26,667 bases of DNA from DRTC01 sp964521025 (GCA_964521025.1 CAZFPK010000044.1:1-26667); one strand, 5' to 3'. Counted from the stretch's first letter, positions 13,370-22,440 are shown. A program made the numbers and translations. Notes: generated from the sequence alone by a model not told the origin.

Positions 13370-15541
13370 ATGAAATCAAGATTTATCATTTTCATTATCA
13401 TTATATCTATGTTCATCCTTTTTTGGCTGGTATATTTATATATTGTTCAATTAAAGGATCCCTTCAATTTTCAGACAACTATAAACATTCGTCAGAATCC
13501 ATCCAAAGAGATAATTATTCCTTATCGCGGAAATATTTATGACAGGAATAATAATCTTTTGGTTAGTTCTATCAAACATTTCCAATTGGATATAGATAGA
13601 AATATGATCATCAATGATTGCAGAAAAGATAAGAACAAAAAAATTACGAATGTATTTGAAAAAATCAGTGAAATAATCTCCAGGAATGCGAATATTTCGA
13701 AGTATGAAATCCTTAAGAAATTGAATCACAAACCTCTGAATACCAGTATTTTTATAGCTGAAAAAATTACGGAATCGGAATTGGTTCTAATCAAAAAAGA
13801 ATTCCAAGAAGAAGGAATTCGAGGATTAGTTCAGAATTTCAGTAAATTGAAAAGAGTTTATCCAAAAAATGATCTTGCTGTCAGGCTTTTGGGAATGGTC
13901 AGGAAAAAAAGACAGAACGATTCACGAGATACGGAAGCTATCTACGCTGTGAAAGGTATAACAGGTATAGAATCTACTTATGATAATGAGTTAAAAGGAA
14001 TCTATGGATGGGAAGAAAATATAATCGATGCCAAAAACAAGAAGATACCTTTTTTGTTTTTAAATAAAAGAGCAGCTAAAAACGGTAATTCTTTGATCTT
14101 AACTATCGATTGCAATTTCCAGGAAATATTAGAAGAATATCTAAAATCCGGTTTGCATAAATATCAAGCTAAAAATGCTATCGGGATCATTTTAGGAGCA
14201 GATACTGGTGAAATTATCGCTATGTCGGGGATTTCCAAAAATGATAAAAACAAATCTTTCGCCAGCTTACGCTCGTTACCAAATCTCCCGGTTTCATTTC
14301 TTTTTGAACCCGGTTCGACTTTAAAACCGGTAACAGCTCTAGTAGCTTTAGAAAAAAATATTTATAAACCTGACGATAAAATCGATTGCCGGGATTATCA
14401 TATCGGCAAAAGAATCATTACCGATGCGCATGAACATGACTTTATAACCTTGAGTTTCAAAGATATTATTGCTCTCTCAAGCAATGTCGGGATCAGCAAG
14501 ATCGTGGAAAAGATTGGAAGCAAACCTCTTTATGATAGTCTGATCGAATTTGGTTTCGGACAAAAAACCGGTTCGAATCTTTATGGAGAATCAACTGGAA
14601 TTTTTCGTAAACTGAAAGACTGGCAAGGTTATTCGTTACACTCGATTTCTTTTGGACAAGAAATTTCGGTAACTGCTTTACAATTAGCAAGGGCATACTG
14701 CGCTTTTGCTAATGGTGGAAAAATTCTCCAACCTTTTATTTTGAAAGAGATCAGGGATGATTCCGGCATGATAGTGCAATCATTTAAACCGAAAGTTTTA
14801 AGAAAAATATCGAATGAAAGATCGTTAGACACACTGAAAGATTTCTTAAAAGGTGTTGTTGAGCATGGGACAGCACAATCATTGAAAATGAGTTATCTGG
14901 AAATTGCCGGCAAAACCGGAACCGGAGAAAAAGCCGTTGACGGAGTTTATTCCGAGGATAAATTCACCTCGATTTTTGCAGGATTCTTCCCGGTTGATAA
15001 ACCCAAATATGTAATGCTCATCCTTTTTGATGAAGCCGATTATGAATCGTATCATTATTATGCGAGTCTATCTGCTGTTCCAACTTTTAAAAATATTGTT
15101 AACAAACTCATCAATCTCCCGCAGACTAATATTATTGTCGATGTCAAAGAATGGAACCGAAATTATACAGTAATGCCTGATCTATATGGAAAGAAAAGAA
15201 TAGAAGTTTCGGAAATATTATCACGCAAAAATATTCTATTTAATATAATTGAAAAGGATCATTTCGGACTGGTCATCGATCAATTTCCGAAACCGGATGT
15301 TTCCTTTGATCAAAAGGAAATCGTGCAGATCATTATCGATGTTCCAAAAAAAAATCCGGAAACAAAAATCGATTATAAAATGCCGGATCTGGTTGGTTTG
15401 ACCCTCAGGAATGCGTTATCAGAAACAAATAGAAAGAAAATCCAATTAATTGTTCAGGGTAGAGGGATCATCAAATCTCAATCCATCCCACCCGGGAAAA
15501 ATACGAATTTCGGGGAAAAATGTCTGGTTATCGCAAATTAA
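13370..15541 (+). CDS. ftsI: Division transpeptidase FtsI (PBP) with two PASTA domains
   Basis: A class B penicillin-binding protein that cross-links septal peptidoglycan together with FtsW. It has a membrane anchor at about 5-27, a pedestal domain with PYRGNIYDRN (51-60), and a transpeptidase domain. The catalytic motifs are intact: STLK with S316 as nucleophile and K319, SSN at 370-372, and KTG at 515-517. Two PASTA domains follow, at about 599-659 (VMPDLYG...) and 669-723 (KMPDLVG...). PASTA tails are common in Gram-positive PBPs and SpoVD-type proteins and less usual with a DAP-type, outer-membrane cell. The 723 residues suit this architecture. No good ribosome site is seen between the terminator T-run and the ATG. 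The 3' end overlaps murEF by 22 nt. Confidence 0.95.
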   Translation: MKSRFIIFIIIISMFILFWLVYLYIVQLKDPFNFQTTINIRQNPSKEIIIPYRGNIYDRNNNLLVSSIKHFQLDIDRNMIINDCRKDKNKKITNVFEKISEIISRNANISKYEILKKLNHKPLNTSIFIAEKITESELVLIKKEFQEEGIRGLVQNFSKLKRVYPKNDLAVRLLGMVRKKRQNDSRDTEAIYAVKGITGIESTYDNELKGIYGWEENIIDAKNKKIPFLFLNKRAAKNGNSLILTIDCNFQEILEEYLKSGLHKYQAKNAIGIILGADTGEIIAMSGISKNDKNKSFASLRSLPNLPVSFLFEPGSTLKPVTALVALEKNIYKPDDKIDCRDYHIGKRIITDAHEHDFITLSFKDIIALSSNVGISKIVEKIGSKPLYDSLIEFGFGQKTGSNLYGESTGIFRKLKDWQGYSLHSISFGQEISVTALQLARAYCAFANGGKILQPFILKEIRDDSGMIVQSFKPKVLRKISNERSLDTLKDFLKGVVEHGTAQSLKMSYLEIAGKTGTGEKAVDGVYSEDKFTSIFAGFFPVDKPKYVMLILFDEADYESYHYYASLSAVPTFKNIVNKLINLPQTNIIVDVKEWNRNYTVMPDLYGKKRIEVSEILSRKNILFNIIEKDHFGLVIDQFPKPDVSFDQKEIVQIIIDVPKKNPETKIDYKMPDLVGLTLRNALSETNRKKIQLIVQGRGIIKSQSIPPGKNTNFGEKCLVIAN

Positions 15542-18471
15542 TATCCTTTCAGAAAATTCTCGAATTTTTGGAAAAAAACAATCTTTCTTTTACTGTTATA
15601 AATTCTCCCGTAAATGCCACCTACAAAGGAATCGAAACAGATTCACGAGCAGTCGAAAAGGATGATATTTTTGTCTGTATTTCCGGTTTTAAGCAAGATG
15701 GACACGATTTTGCCGAAGAAGCGATAAAAAACGGCGCTGCTCTTTTGATCGTTGAGAAAAAAATAAATGTAAATTTACCTCAAATAAAAAGCATAAATTC
15801 CCGGAAAGCAGCTGCCATTTTAGCAAAATTATTTTTTAATGATCCGACATCAAAAATAAAATTGATCGGTATTACCGGCACCAACGGAAAAACTACGGTT
15901 GCTTACCTGATTTCTAAACTTCTTATCGCAAACAACAAGAAAACCGGTTTGATCGGAACATTCGGCTATGAGATCGATGGGAAAAAATATCGATCAGAAA
16001 GAACAACTCCCGATATAATCGATCTAAACAAGATCTTTTATAAAATGTCGGAAGCAAAAGTCGAATATGCGGTCATGGAAGTTTCGTCGCATTCGCTGAT
16101 TCTAGACCGCGTTTTCGGTCTGCATTTTGATGCTGCTGTTTTCACCAACCTGACATCCGAACATCTCGATTTTCATAAAAATATGGAAGAATATGCAAAA
16201 GCAAAATTCAAACTCTTTGCTCAAGTTTCGGAAAATAATGGAATCGCTATTATCAATACGGATGATATTTACGGGAAAAAATTGTACCGTAAATTGAAAT
16301 GTTCAAAAAAAAGTATTTCATTTATCGAGGGTGATATTTCCATAAAAAATTCCAAATACGATCTGAATGAAAGTTCGTTTACTTTAATTTACGGGAAATC
16401 TGAGGAAACTTATCAAACTCAACTTACCGGGAAATATAATATCCAAAATACTGCTGCTGTAATTACAGTTATAAAACATTTTCTGCCGGAAGTTTCTTTT
16501 ACTGAATTGAATGGATCTTTGAAGAAAATAAAACGAATTCCCGGAAGATTGGAAAGAGTCTGTCCGCAAACTCACCCCCAGCCCCTCTCTTTAGCAAAGA
16601 GAGGGGAGAATATGGAATCGCCAACTCGCTTTTCCAATAGTGTTTCCCCTCTTTATCAAAGAGGGATCAGGGGAGTTTCTGATAGAAAAAAGCGACTTTA
16701 TGGAAAGCCTTTAGATAGATTTAAAAAGAATATTTTCATCGATTATGCACACACTCCCGATGCTTTGGAAAATGTCTTGAAAACACTCAAAGAAATTTCT
16801 GACGAAAGGATTATTTGCGTTTTTGGTGCAGGTGGAGATCGCGACAAACAAAAAAGACCGCAAATGTTGAAAGCGGTCTTAAAATTCTCAAATCTGGCAA
16901 TCATAACTTCTGATAATCCACGCTTTGAAGACCCGCAGGATATTATCGCCGATATCATCTCAACCTCAGATCCAATGCTGCCTTACTGGATACAACCGGA
17001 CCGGAGATTGGCAATCCGGACAGCAATCGATCTGGCTGGAGAGGAAGATATTGTTCTTCTCGCCGGCAAAGGACATGAAACTTTTCAGGCAATAAAAGGA
17101 AAAAATTATCATTTCAGCGATAAAGAAGAAGTCCTGAAATTTTTCAAAACAAAAAATGAACCAAACGAAAATGGTCTTTCGATTCCCATCGATATTATGC
17201 AATTGGAAGTTTTGTTCGATCACAAAATAAGATCGAAGGAAAGCCGGAGTTTTCATTCGATCTCGACGGATTCAAGAACGATCAAAGAAAACTCGATCTT
17301 TTTTGCTTTGAAAGGAGAAAATTTCGATGGTCATGATTATATCGAAGAAGTTCTGAAACAAAAAAATTGTCTCGCAGTCGTAAACAAAGATTATCCAGAA
17401 AAAAATAAAAACCTGGTTTTTGTGGATAACACAGTGGAAGCATTCGGGAAACTCGCCCGAAAATACAAATCTCTTTTTAATATTACGGCAATCGCTCTGA
17501 CAGGAAGTATCGGTAAAACAACTACCAAAGAATATATCTTTAATATTTTTTCCGATTCGGGAAATACACTCAAGACTTTTGCGAATGAAAACAACCTGAT
17601 CGGTCTTCCGAAAACGATCTTCAGACTTAAACCGGAATATAAATATGCCATTTTTGAATTGGGATCGAACCATTTTGGAGAGATCGGTAAACTCGCTGAG
17701 ATCTGCAATCCCGATATCGGGATCATCACTTTTGTCGGACCTGCTCACCTTGAGTTTTTCAAAGATGAAAACGGAGTTTACCGGGAAAAAACTTCACTCT
17801 TTCGTCGAAATATAAAAACAAAAATTTTTCCCGGAGACGATGCAAGATTTAAGGAATTCAAAGGCATAACTTTCGGTAATACTGGAAATTGTTATTATCG
17901 AATTTCAAAAATCGCTAAAAAAGGGAATGATACGGAATTTTATATCAACAAACAAAAATTTCTGATCCCGACTCCTTTTGATTATTTTTGTTTGAATGCT
18001 GCGATTGCAATTGCTCTTTCGAAAGAACTTGGAATATCTACCGAAAAGATCAAAAAAAGTCTTTTAAAACCATTACAGATCTCGCAGAGAATGGAAATAA
18101 AGAAGACAAGAGATCATATTTTATTGATCGATTGTTATAATGCAAATCCTGATTCCATGCTGGCTGCTATCGATTTCTGGAAGAATTTTAAAAGAGAAAA
18201 AAGACACATTGCAATTCTCGGAGATATGCTGGAATTAGGAAATTTGACAGAAAAATTGCATGAAAAAGCCTGGTGTGCATTAAAGAAAATCAAGAATAAA
18301 TTCGTGATCTCGGTTGGAAAATACTCAAAATTCTATCGAGCTGATCTTCATTTTGAAGATGTTGAAAAATTGTTGAATGCAAAAGTTTTCGTAACCTTGC
18401 CAAAGGATTCCGTTATCCTGATCAAAGCTTCTCATGGAATTCACCTGGAAAAAATTATCGAAAGGATCTAA
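15520..18471 (+). CDS. murE-murF: MurE-MurF fusion (UDP-MurNAc-tripeptide and pentapeptide ligases)
   Basis: One 983-residue protein joins two consecutive ligases of the UDP-muramyl-peptide pathway. MurE half (about 1-545): YKGIETDSRAV (35-45), ATP site GITGTNGKTT (117-126), EVSSHSL (187-193), TNLTSEHLDFH (209-219), DYAHTPDALENVL (408-420) and DNPR (465-468), the signature for adding meso-diaminopimelate. MurF half (about 555-983): ISTDSRTIKENSIFFALKGE, ATP site TGSIGKTTTKE (661-671), FANENNLIGLPKT and DCYNANPDSM (871-880), adding D-Ala-D-Ala. Between GRLERV (342-347) and FIDYAHTP the MurE half carries about 45 extra residues, largely from an in-frame 111-bp palindromic element. The frame is open throughout, and both active sites look intact. 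The start has GGGG upstream and overlaps ftsI. MurE-MurF fusions are known elsewhere (e.g. Bordetella). Confidence 0.95.
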   Translation: MSGYRKLISFQKILEFLEKNNLSFTVINSPVNATYKGIETDSRAVEKDDIFVCISGFKQDGHDFAEEAIKNGAALLIVEKKINVNLPQIKSINSRKAAAILAKLFFNDPTSKIKLIGITGTNGKTTVAYLISKLLIANNKKTGLIGTFGYEIDGKKYRSERTTPDIIDLNKIFYKMSEAKVEYAVMEVSSHSLILDRVFGLHFDAAVFTNLTSEHLDFHKNMEEYAKAKFKLFAQVSENNGIAIINTDDIYGKKLYRKLKCSKKSISFIEGDISIKNSKYDLNESSFTLIYGKSEETYQTQLTGKYNIQNTAAVITVIKHFLPEVSFTELNGSLKKIKRIPGRLERVCPQTHPQPLSLAKRGENMESPTRFSNSVSPLYQRGIRGVSDRKKRLYGKPLDRFKKNIFIDYAHTPDALENVLKTLKEISDERIICVFGAGGDRDKQKRPQMLKAVLKFSNLAIITSDNPRFEDPQDIIADIISTSDPMLPYWIQPDRRLAIRTAIDLAGEEDIVLLAGKGHETFQAIKGKNYHFSDKEEVLKFFKTKNEPNENGLSIPIDIMQLEVLFDHKIRSKESRSFHSISTDSRTIKENSIFFALKGENFDGHDYIEEVLKQKNCLAVVNKDYPEKNKNLVFVDNTVEAFGKLARKYKSLFNITAIALTGSIGKTTTKEYIFNIFSDSGNTLKTFANENNLIGLPKTIFRLKPEYKYAIFELGSNHFGEIGKLAEICNPDIGIITFVGPAHLEFFKDENGVYREKTSLFRRNIKTKIFPGDDARFKEFKGITFGNTGNCYYRISKIAKKGNDTEFYINKQKFLIPTPFDYFCLNAAIAIALSKELGISTEKIKKSLLKPLQISQRMEIKKTRDHILLIDCYNANPDSMLAAIDFWKNFKREKRHIAILGDMLELGNLTEKLHEKAWCALKKIKNKFVISVGKYSKFYRADLHFEDVEKLLNAKVFVTLPKDSVILIKASHGIHLEKIIERI
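16568..16678. repeat. REPIN-like double palindrome inside murE
   Basis: The element starts AAACTC and ends GAGTTT. Inside are two hairpins: CCCCTCTCTTT / AAAGAGAGGGG (16582-16592, 16596-16606; 11 bp, 3-nt loop) and CCCTCTTT / AAAGAGGG (16647-16654, 16658-16665; 8 bp, 3-nt loop). The right arm is an imperfect inverted copy of the left, so the whole is a pair of palindromes in opposite orientation. Its 111 bp equal 37 codons, which keeps the murE frame. It is translated as peptides such as QPLSLAKRGE and SPLYQRGIRGV. Confidence 0.88.
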
Positions 18472-18473
18472 AA

Positions 18474-19589
18474 ATGTTATATCATTTCTTTTCACCATTA
18501 TTAGATAAGGAGATCTTCGGCTACAATATTTTCAATGTTATCCAGTATGTAACTTTCAGGGCGATCGCTGCTTTTATAACTGCTCTTATTCTCTCTTTTT
18601 TATTCGGACCGAAATTGATCCGCATGCTGAAAAAAAGTAAAGCAGTCGAGACAATCAACGATTATTTACCGGAAGCACATCAAGCAAAAGCCGGTACTCC
18701 AACCATGGGCGGATTGATCGTTCTACTCAGTTTAATGATCACTGTTCTGCTCTGGAACAATCTTATTAATACTTATGTTTTGATCATGATCCTGACGACC
18801 ATGTGGCTGGGGAGTATCGGATTTTTGGATGATTACCTGAAAAATTTCCGGCATACAAAAAAGGGATTGATCGCTCAATACAAACTGATCGCTCAAATAA
18901 CTCTGGGACTGGTCGTTGCATTTATCCTTTTTTACGGAGAGAAAAATCCGGATGTGATCACAGCTATAAATCTGCCTTTTCTGAAAAATACTGTGATCCA
19001 GCTGAAGTGGTTTTTCATTCCTTTTGTTATTTTTATGATCGTTGGAACTTCTAATGCAGTGAACCTGACGGATGGACTGGATGGACTTGCTTCGGGAACG
19101 ATCGCGATTTCAACTTTTGCTCTCGGAGTAATGGCATATATCAAAGGAAATTTCATCATCGCAGAATACCTGAACCTGGATTTTATTTCCAATGCAGGAG
19201 AATTAGCAGTTTTCACATCTGCTTTGATCGGAACTTTACTAGGTTTTTTATGGTTCAATATCAAACCTGCTCAGATCTTCCTCGGAGATACGGGATCATT
19301 ATCTTTAGGTGGAATTTTAGCAGTTCTGGCAATTCTTTTAAGAGAAGAAATATTTTTTGCGATCGTGGGTATGGTCTTTGTGGTAGAAGCCTTGTCATCG
19401 ATCATTCAACGCTATTATTTTAAATATACAAGGATCAAAACCGGGAAAGGAAAAAGAGTGTTTCTTTGTGCTCCACTCCATCATCATTTTGAATTAAAAG
19501 GAATTTCCGAAGAAAAGATCGTTATTCGTTTTTGGATAATTGCCATACTTCTCGCGGCAATCGGTCTTGGAACTTTGAAGTTGAGATAG
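18474..19589 (+). CDS. mraY: Phospho-MurNAc-pentapeptide transferase MraY
   Basis: A polytopic membrane enzyme that transfers phospho-MurNAc-pentapeptide to undecaprenyl phosphate, forming lipid I. Signature segments are HQAKAGTPTMGGLIVLLS, GFLDDYLKN with the DD pair, the catalytic NAVNLTDGLDGLASG, FLGDTGSLSLGG and APLHHHFELKG. About ten membrane helices can be counted in 371 residues, close to the E. coli length. It starts 2 nt after the murEF stop with AAGGA upstream, and 4 nt separate it from murD. The order matches classical dcw clusters. Confidence 0.98.
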   Translation: MLYHFFSPLLDKEIFGYNIFNVIQYVTFRAIAAFITALILSFLFGPKLIRMLKKSKAVETINDYLPEAHQAKAGTPTMGGLIVLLSLMITVLLWNNLINTYVLIMILTTMWLGSIGFLDDYLKNFRHTKKGLIAQYKLIAQITLGLVVAFILFYGEKNPDVITAINLPFLKNTVIQLKWFFIPFVIFMIVGTSNAVNLTDGLDGLASGTIAISTFALGVMAYIKGNFIIAEYLNLDFISNAGELAVFTSALIGTLLGFLWFNIKPAQIFLGDTGSLSLGGILAVLAILLREEIFFAIVGMVFVVEALSSIIQRYYFKYTRIKTGKGKRVFLCAPLHHHFELKGISEEKIVIRFWIIAILLAAIGLGTLKLR

Positions 19590-19593
19590 CAAA

Positions 19594-20946
19594 ATGGAAA
19601 TTCGAAATCGAAGGATCGGAATTTTAGGAATAGCCAGAAGTGGACTCGCAGCAGCAGAAAAGATCAAACAGTTAGAAGGTTTTCCTTTTTTAAGTGAGAT
19701 CAAAAAAGAATCTGAAATTGAAAATATTCGGAAAATAAAAAGCAATTTTTCCTGTGAATTTGGAGGACATTCCAATAAAATCCTGGAAAGCGAATTCATT
19801 ATTGTCAGCCCGGGAATTCCATTAGATATCCCGATCCTGAAAAAAGCCAAACAGAAAAGCATTCAGCTGTTCAGCGAAATCGAATTCGGTTATTCGATCA
19901 AACATCCGGATAGCAGGATCATTGCTGTAACAGGATCGAACGGAAAAAGCACGACCGTCAGCTTGATCCATCATATCCTTGAAACTGCCGGTTTTAATTC
20001 TATCCTCGCAGGAAATATCGGAACTGCGTTTACTTCCTTTCCGATCGAAAAACCCGGAATCGATTTCATCGTCCTTGAGATCAGTAGTTTCCAGCTCGAT
20101 TTGATCGAAACATTTAAACCTGATGTTGGTGTTATCTTGAATATCACACCTGATCATCTCGACCGTTATCAAAATTTCAATGATTATTCCCGTTCAAAAT
20201 TCTGGTTATTTAAAAATCAAAATACGAAAGATCTGGCAGTTTTGAATCTCGATGATGAAGTTATTTCTGCTTTTCCGAAAAACTTTAAAAGTTCGATCAA
20301 ATACTTTTCATCATTACAAAAAACAGATATTTATCAAGAGAATAAGAAAATATGTTTTCTTGGAAAAGAATTTCCAATAAAATTTCTTTCTTTAAAAGGT
20401 CCTCATAATATTTATAACATAATGGCTTCCATCCTTGCTGTTTCAAATCTTGATATTTCGGAAAATACTATTAAGAGAGCTTTGAGATCATTCATTTCTC
20501 TTCCCCATCGCCTGGAATTTATTGCGGAAAAAAACGGAGTGAAATTCTTTAATGATTCAAAAGCAACCAACACTGATTCCGTTAAGTATGCACTGCAATC
20601 TTTCGAAAATCCTGTGAGGATAATTCTCGGCGGTTCTGATAAAGGAGAAGATTTTTCAGTTTTGAATCCGCTCTTGAAACAATATGCAAAAAAAATTTAC
20701 CTGATCGGCGAAACTCGAGAAAAAATGCAAAGATCTTTCGGAAATCGAATTGAGACCTCTCAATTTGATCAATTTGAAAATTGCATTAGAACTGCTTTTT
20801 CAGAATCGGAAAAAGGAGATATTATCCTGCTTTCACCAGCTTGTGCCAGCTTTGATATGTTCAAGAACTTTGAAGAACGAGGAAATATTTTTAAGAAAAT
20901 TGTTAAACAACTCACAGTTCCTACTCGTTCCTACGCTCCGGTGTAG
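19594..20946 (+). CDS. murD: UDP-MurNAc-L-alanine:D-glutamate ligase MurD
   Basis: Adds D-glutamate to UDP-MurNAc-L-Ala. Motifs: GILGIARSGLAA at the N-terminus, SPGIP, ATP site TGSNGKSTT (115-123), EISSFQLD, NITPDHLDRY, NDSKATNTDS, GGSDKGEDF and LLSPACASFDMFKNFEERG at the C-terminus. At 450 residues it matches the family. The natural protein should end soon after FKKIVKQL; the last residues (about TVPTRSYAPV) are encoded by the first palindrome of the following repeat array, and the TAG stop lies inside that palindrome's right arm. Insertion of the repeat probably replaced the original stop. The fold should tolerate this short tail. Confidence 0.97.
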   Translation: MEIRNRRIGILGIARSGLAAAEKIKQLEGFPFLSEIKKESEIENIRKIKSNFSCEFGGHSNKILESEFIIVSPGIPLDIPILKKAKQKSIQLFSEIEFGYSIKHPDSRIIAVTGSNGKSTTVSLIHHILETAGFNSILAGNIGTAFTSFPIEKPGIDFIVLEISSFQLDLIETFKPDVGVILNITPDHLDRYQNFNDYSRSKFWLFKNQNTKDLAVLNLDDEVISAFPKNFKSSIKYFSSLQKTDIYQENKKICFLGKEFPIKFLSLKGPHNIYNIMASILAVSNLDISENTIKRALRSFISLPHRLEFIAEKNGVKFFNDSKATNTDSVKYALQSFENPVRIILGGSDKGEDFSVLNPLLKQYAKKIYLIGETREKMQRSFGNRIETSQFDQFENCIRTAFSESEKGDIILLSPACASFDMFKNFEERGNIFKKIVKQLTVPTRSYAPV

Positions 20947-21143
20947 GAACGAAGATGATGACGCTCCGGCGTCGAGATTAGAAAACGAATGGAAACTTCC
21001 GTTTATCGCAGATTATTTGAATCTTGTGTTCCCACGCAGGAGCGTGGGAACGAGTAAATCGAGATGAGAAAATGAAAGTTATTTTTGGTTTAACGCAGAG
21101 CGTTTGCATCTTATGTTCCCACGCAGGAGCGTGGGAACAAGTA
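20925..21143. repeat. Palindromic repeat array B (murD-ftsW gap)
   Basis: Five palindromes in order. GTTCCTACGC / GTGTAGGAAC (20927-20950). GACGC / GCGTC (20960-20973, loop TCCG). GTTCCCACGC / GCGTGGGAAC (21028-21051, loop AGGA). AACGC / GCGTT (about 21092-21104, loop AGA). A second GTTCCCACGC / GCGTGGGAAC (21115-21138, loop AGGA), identical to the third. An imperfect hairpin (AAACG...CGTTT) also lies near 20982-21004. The segment 21087-21142 is the reverse complement of the array beside dnaB. The 244-nt gap has no gene besides the murD end. No T-run follows, so the array probably does not terminate transcription. Confidence 0.88.
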
Positions 21144-21190
21144 TTAAAACTGGGGAGCTTGGAACAAGTAACTCATTCGGGAAATAACAG

Positions 21191-22345
21191 ATGAAAACTA
21201 AAAAATACATCGTGCAATATGATTATTTACTTCTTCTTGCTTACATGTTTTTAATGATGATCGGTCTTTATATACAATTAAACATCAGTTCCATCAGAAC
21301 CAGTATGTCCTTTTTCTATAAACAAGTTATCTGGTTTTTTGTTTCGATCATCTCGGTCTGGTTTGCCTTTAAATTTGTGAATTTGGAAACATTGCGAAAA
21401 TTTATCATGGTTTTTATTTTCTTGATTCTGATTCTATTGATTTTAGTCCTTTTTATTGGTAAAGAAGTTAATGGAGCAAAACGCTTTATCGTGGTTACGA
21501 TCCCGATCATACATTTGAGTTTCAATATCCAGCCGAGTCTTTTTGCCAGGCTATTTCTGGTCATCTATGCAGCTCATATTCTTGATAAAAAACAAAAATT
21601 CATCGAATTCTCAAATCCTAAAGGTTTCTTGAAATTTTTTACTCCGCTTATTTTCATACCTGTTATTTTTTATGTTCTGATCCTGATGGAAAAGCATTTC
21701 AGCCCATTGATAATCTCCGGTTTAACTTTACTCTCGCTTCTCTTTTTAGCAAAGATAAAGATGTCATCAATTCTAACGATTGTCAGTTTTTTATTGATCG
21801 GAGGGATTCTTGTTGTAGGATTTGGTCCGAAATTTCGCTGTGAAAGAATAGAAATCTATAAAAAATATTCTCTCTTCTTTAAAGTCCTGAATATAAAAAG
21901 TAATTACTGCGGTGAAAATGATTACCAGGTCAAAGAAAGCCTGATTTCTCTTGCCGGCGGAAAGATAATCGGAACAACCCCGAGCAGAGGAACCGGCAAA
22001 CATTATTTCCTTCCCGAAGCAAAAACCGATTATATTTATGCGATCGTCGGAGAAGAATTTGGTTTCATCGGTTCGATTTTCGTAATGTTTCTTTTTAGTT
22101 TTCTCTTTTTTAGAACAATGCTCAATTCCTTAAAAAAAAAATCCCTTTTTTTAAAACTTTTAGGATTCGGTTTGGGAATGAACATCTTCTATAATGCGAT
22201 GATCAACATTGGAGTCGCAATGTCCGCTTTACCTTCGACCGGAGTAACTTTACCTTTTTTAAGTTACGGAGGAACTTCTCTCCTTGTGAATTCATTTTCA
22301 ATCGGATTATTACTCAACATAAGTGCAAAAAGAAGAAGGATATGA
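21191..22345 (+). CDS. ftsW: SEDS glycosyltransferase FtsW
   Basis: Septal peptidoglycan polymerase of the SEDS family, partner of FtsI. A 384-residue protein with about ten membrane helices. Family segments: GKEVNGAKRFI after helix 3, the large loop with KESLISLAGGKIIGTTPSRGTGKHYF..., PEAKTDYIYAIVGEEFGFIG, and the C-terminal INIGVAMSALPSTGVTLPFLSYGGTS. Membership in the dcw cluster between murD and murG points to FtsW rather than RodA. The ATG has GGGA 8 nt upstream. The gene begins about 50 nt after the last palindrome of the repeat array, so transcription must read through it or restart here. Confidence 0.95.
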   Translation: MKTKKYIVQYDYLLLLAYMFLMMIGLYIQLNISSIRTSMSFFYKQVIWFFVSIISVWFAFKFVNLETLRKFIMVFIFLILILLILVLFIGKEVNGAKRFIVVTIPIIHLSFNIQPSLFARLFLVIYAAHILDKKQKFIEFSNPKGFLKFFTPLIFIPVIFYVLILMEKHFSPLIISGLTLLSLLFLAKIKMSSILTIVSFLLIGGILVVGFGPKFRCERIEIYKKYSLFFKVLNIKSNYCGENDYQVKESLISLAGGKIIGTTPSRGTGKHYFLPEAKTDYIYAIVGEEFGFIGSIFVMFLFSFLFFRTMLNSLKKKSLFLKLLGFGLGMNIFYNAMINIGVAMSALPSTGVTLPFLSYGGTSLLVNSFSIGLLLNISAKRRRI

Positions 22346-22440
22346 GGAAAAGGGACAAGGTGAAAGGAACAAGTTACGAGGAAGAAACAACTTTGAATGA
22401 TTATTAAAATACGAATTATGAATAGTAAAAAGGAATTGAA
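22346..22440. other. ftsW-murG gap, low-complexity sequence
   Basis: A purine-rich stretch (AAAAGGGACAAGG, GAAAGGAACAAG) is followed by A/T-rich sequence with ACGAATTATGAATAG. These words resemble degenerate dispersed repeats. A nine-codon frame (22418-22444, MNSKKELK) ends across the murG ATG but is probably chance. Confidence 0.4.

Noticed and set aside
16555..16740. A frameshift or pseudogene in MurE
   Set aside because: The frame remains open through the insert and both flanking conserved motifs are in the same frame, so an in-frame insertion explains it.
20925..21143. Possible CRISPR array because identical repeats recur
   Set aside because: The repeats are strong palindromes with irregular spacing and only two identical copies, and there are no cas genes.
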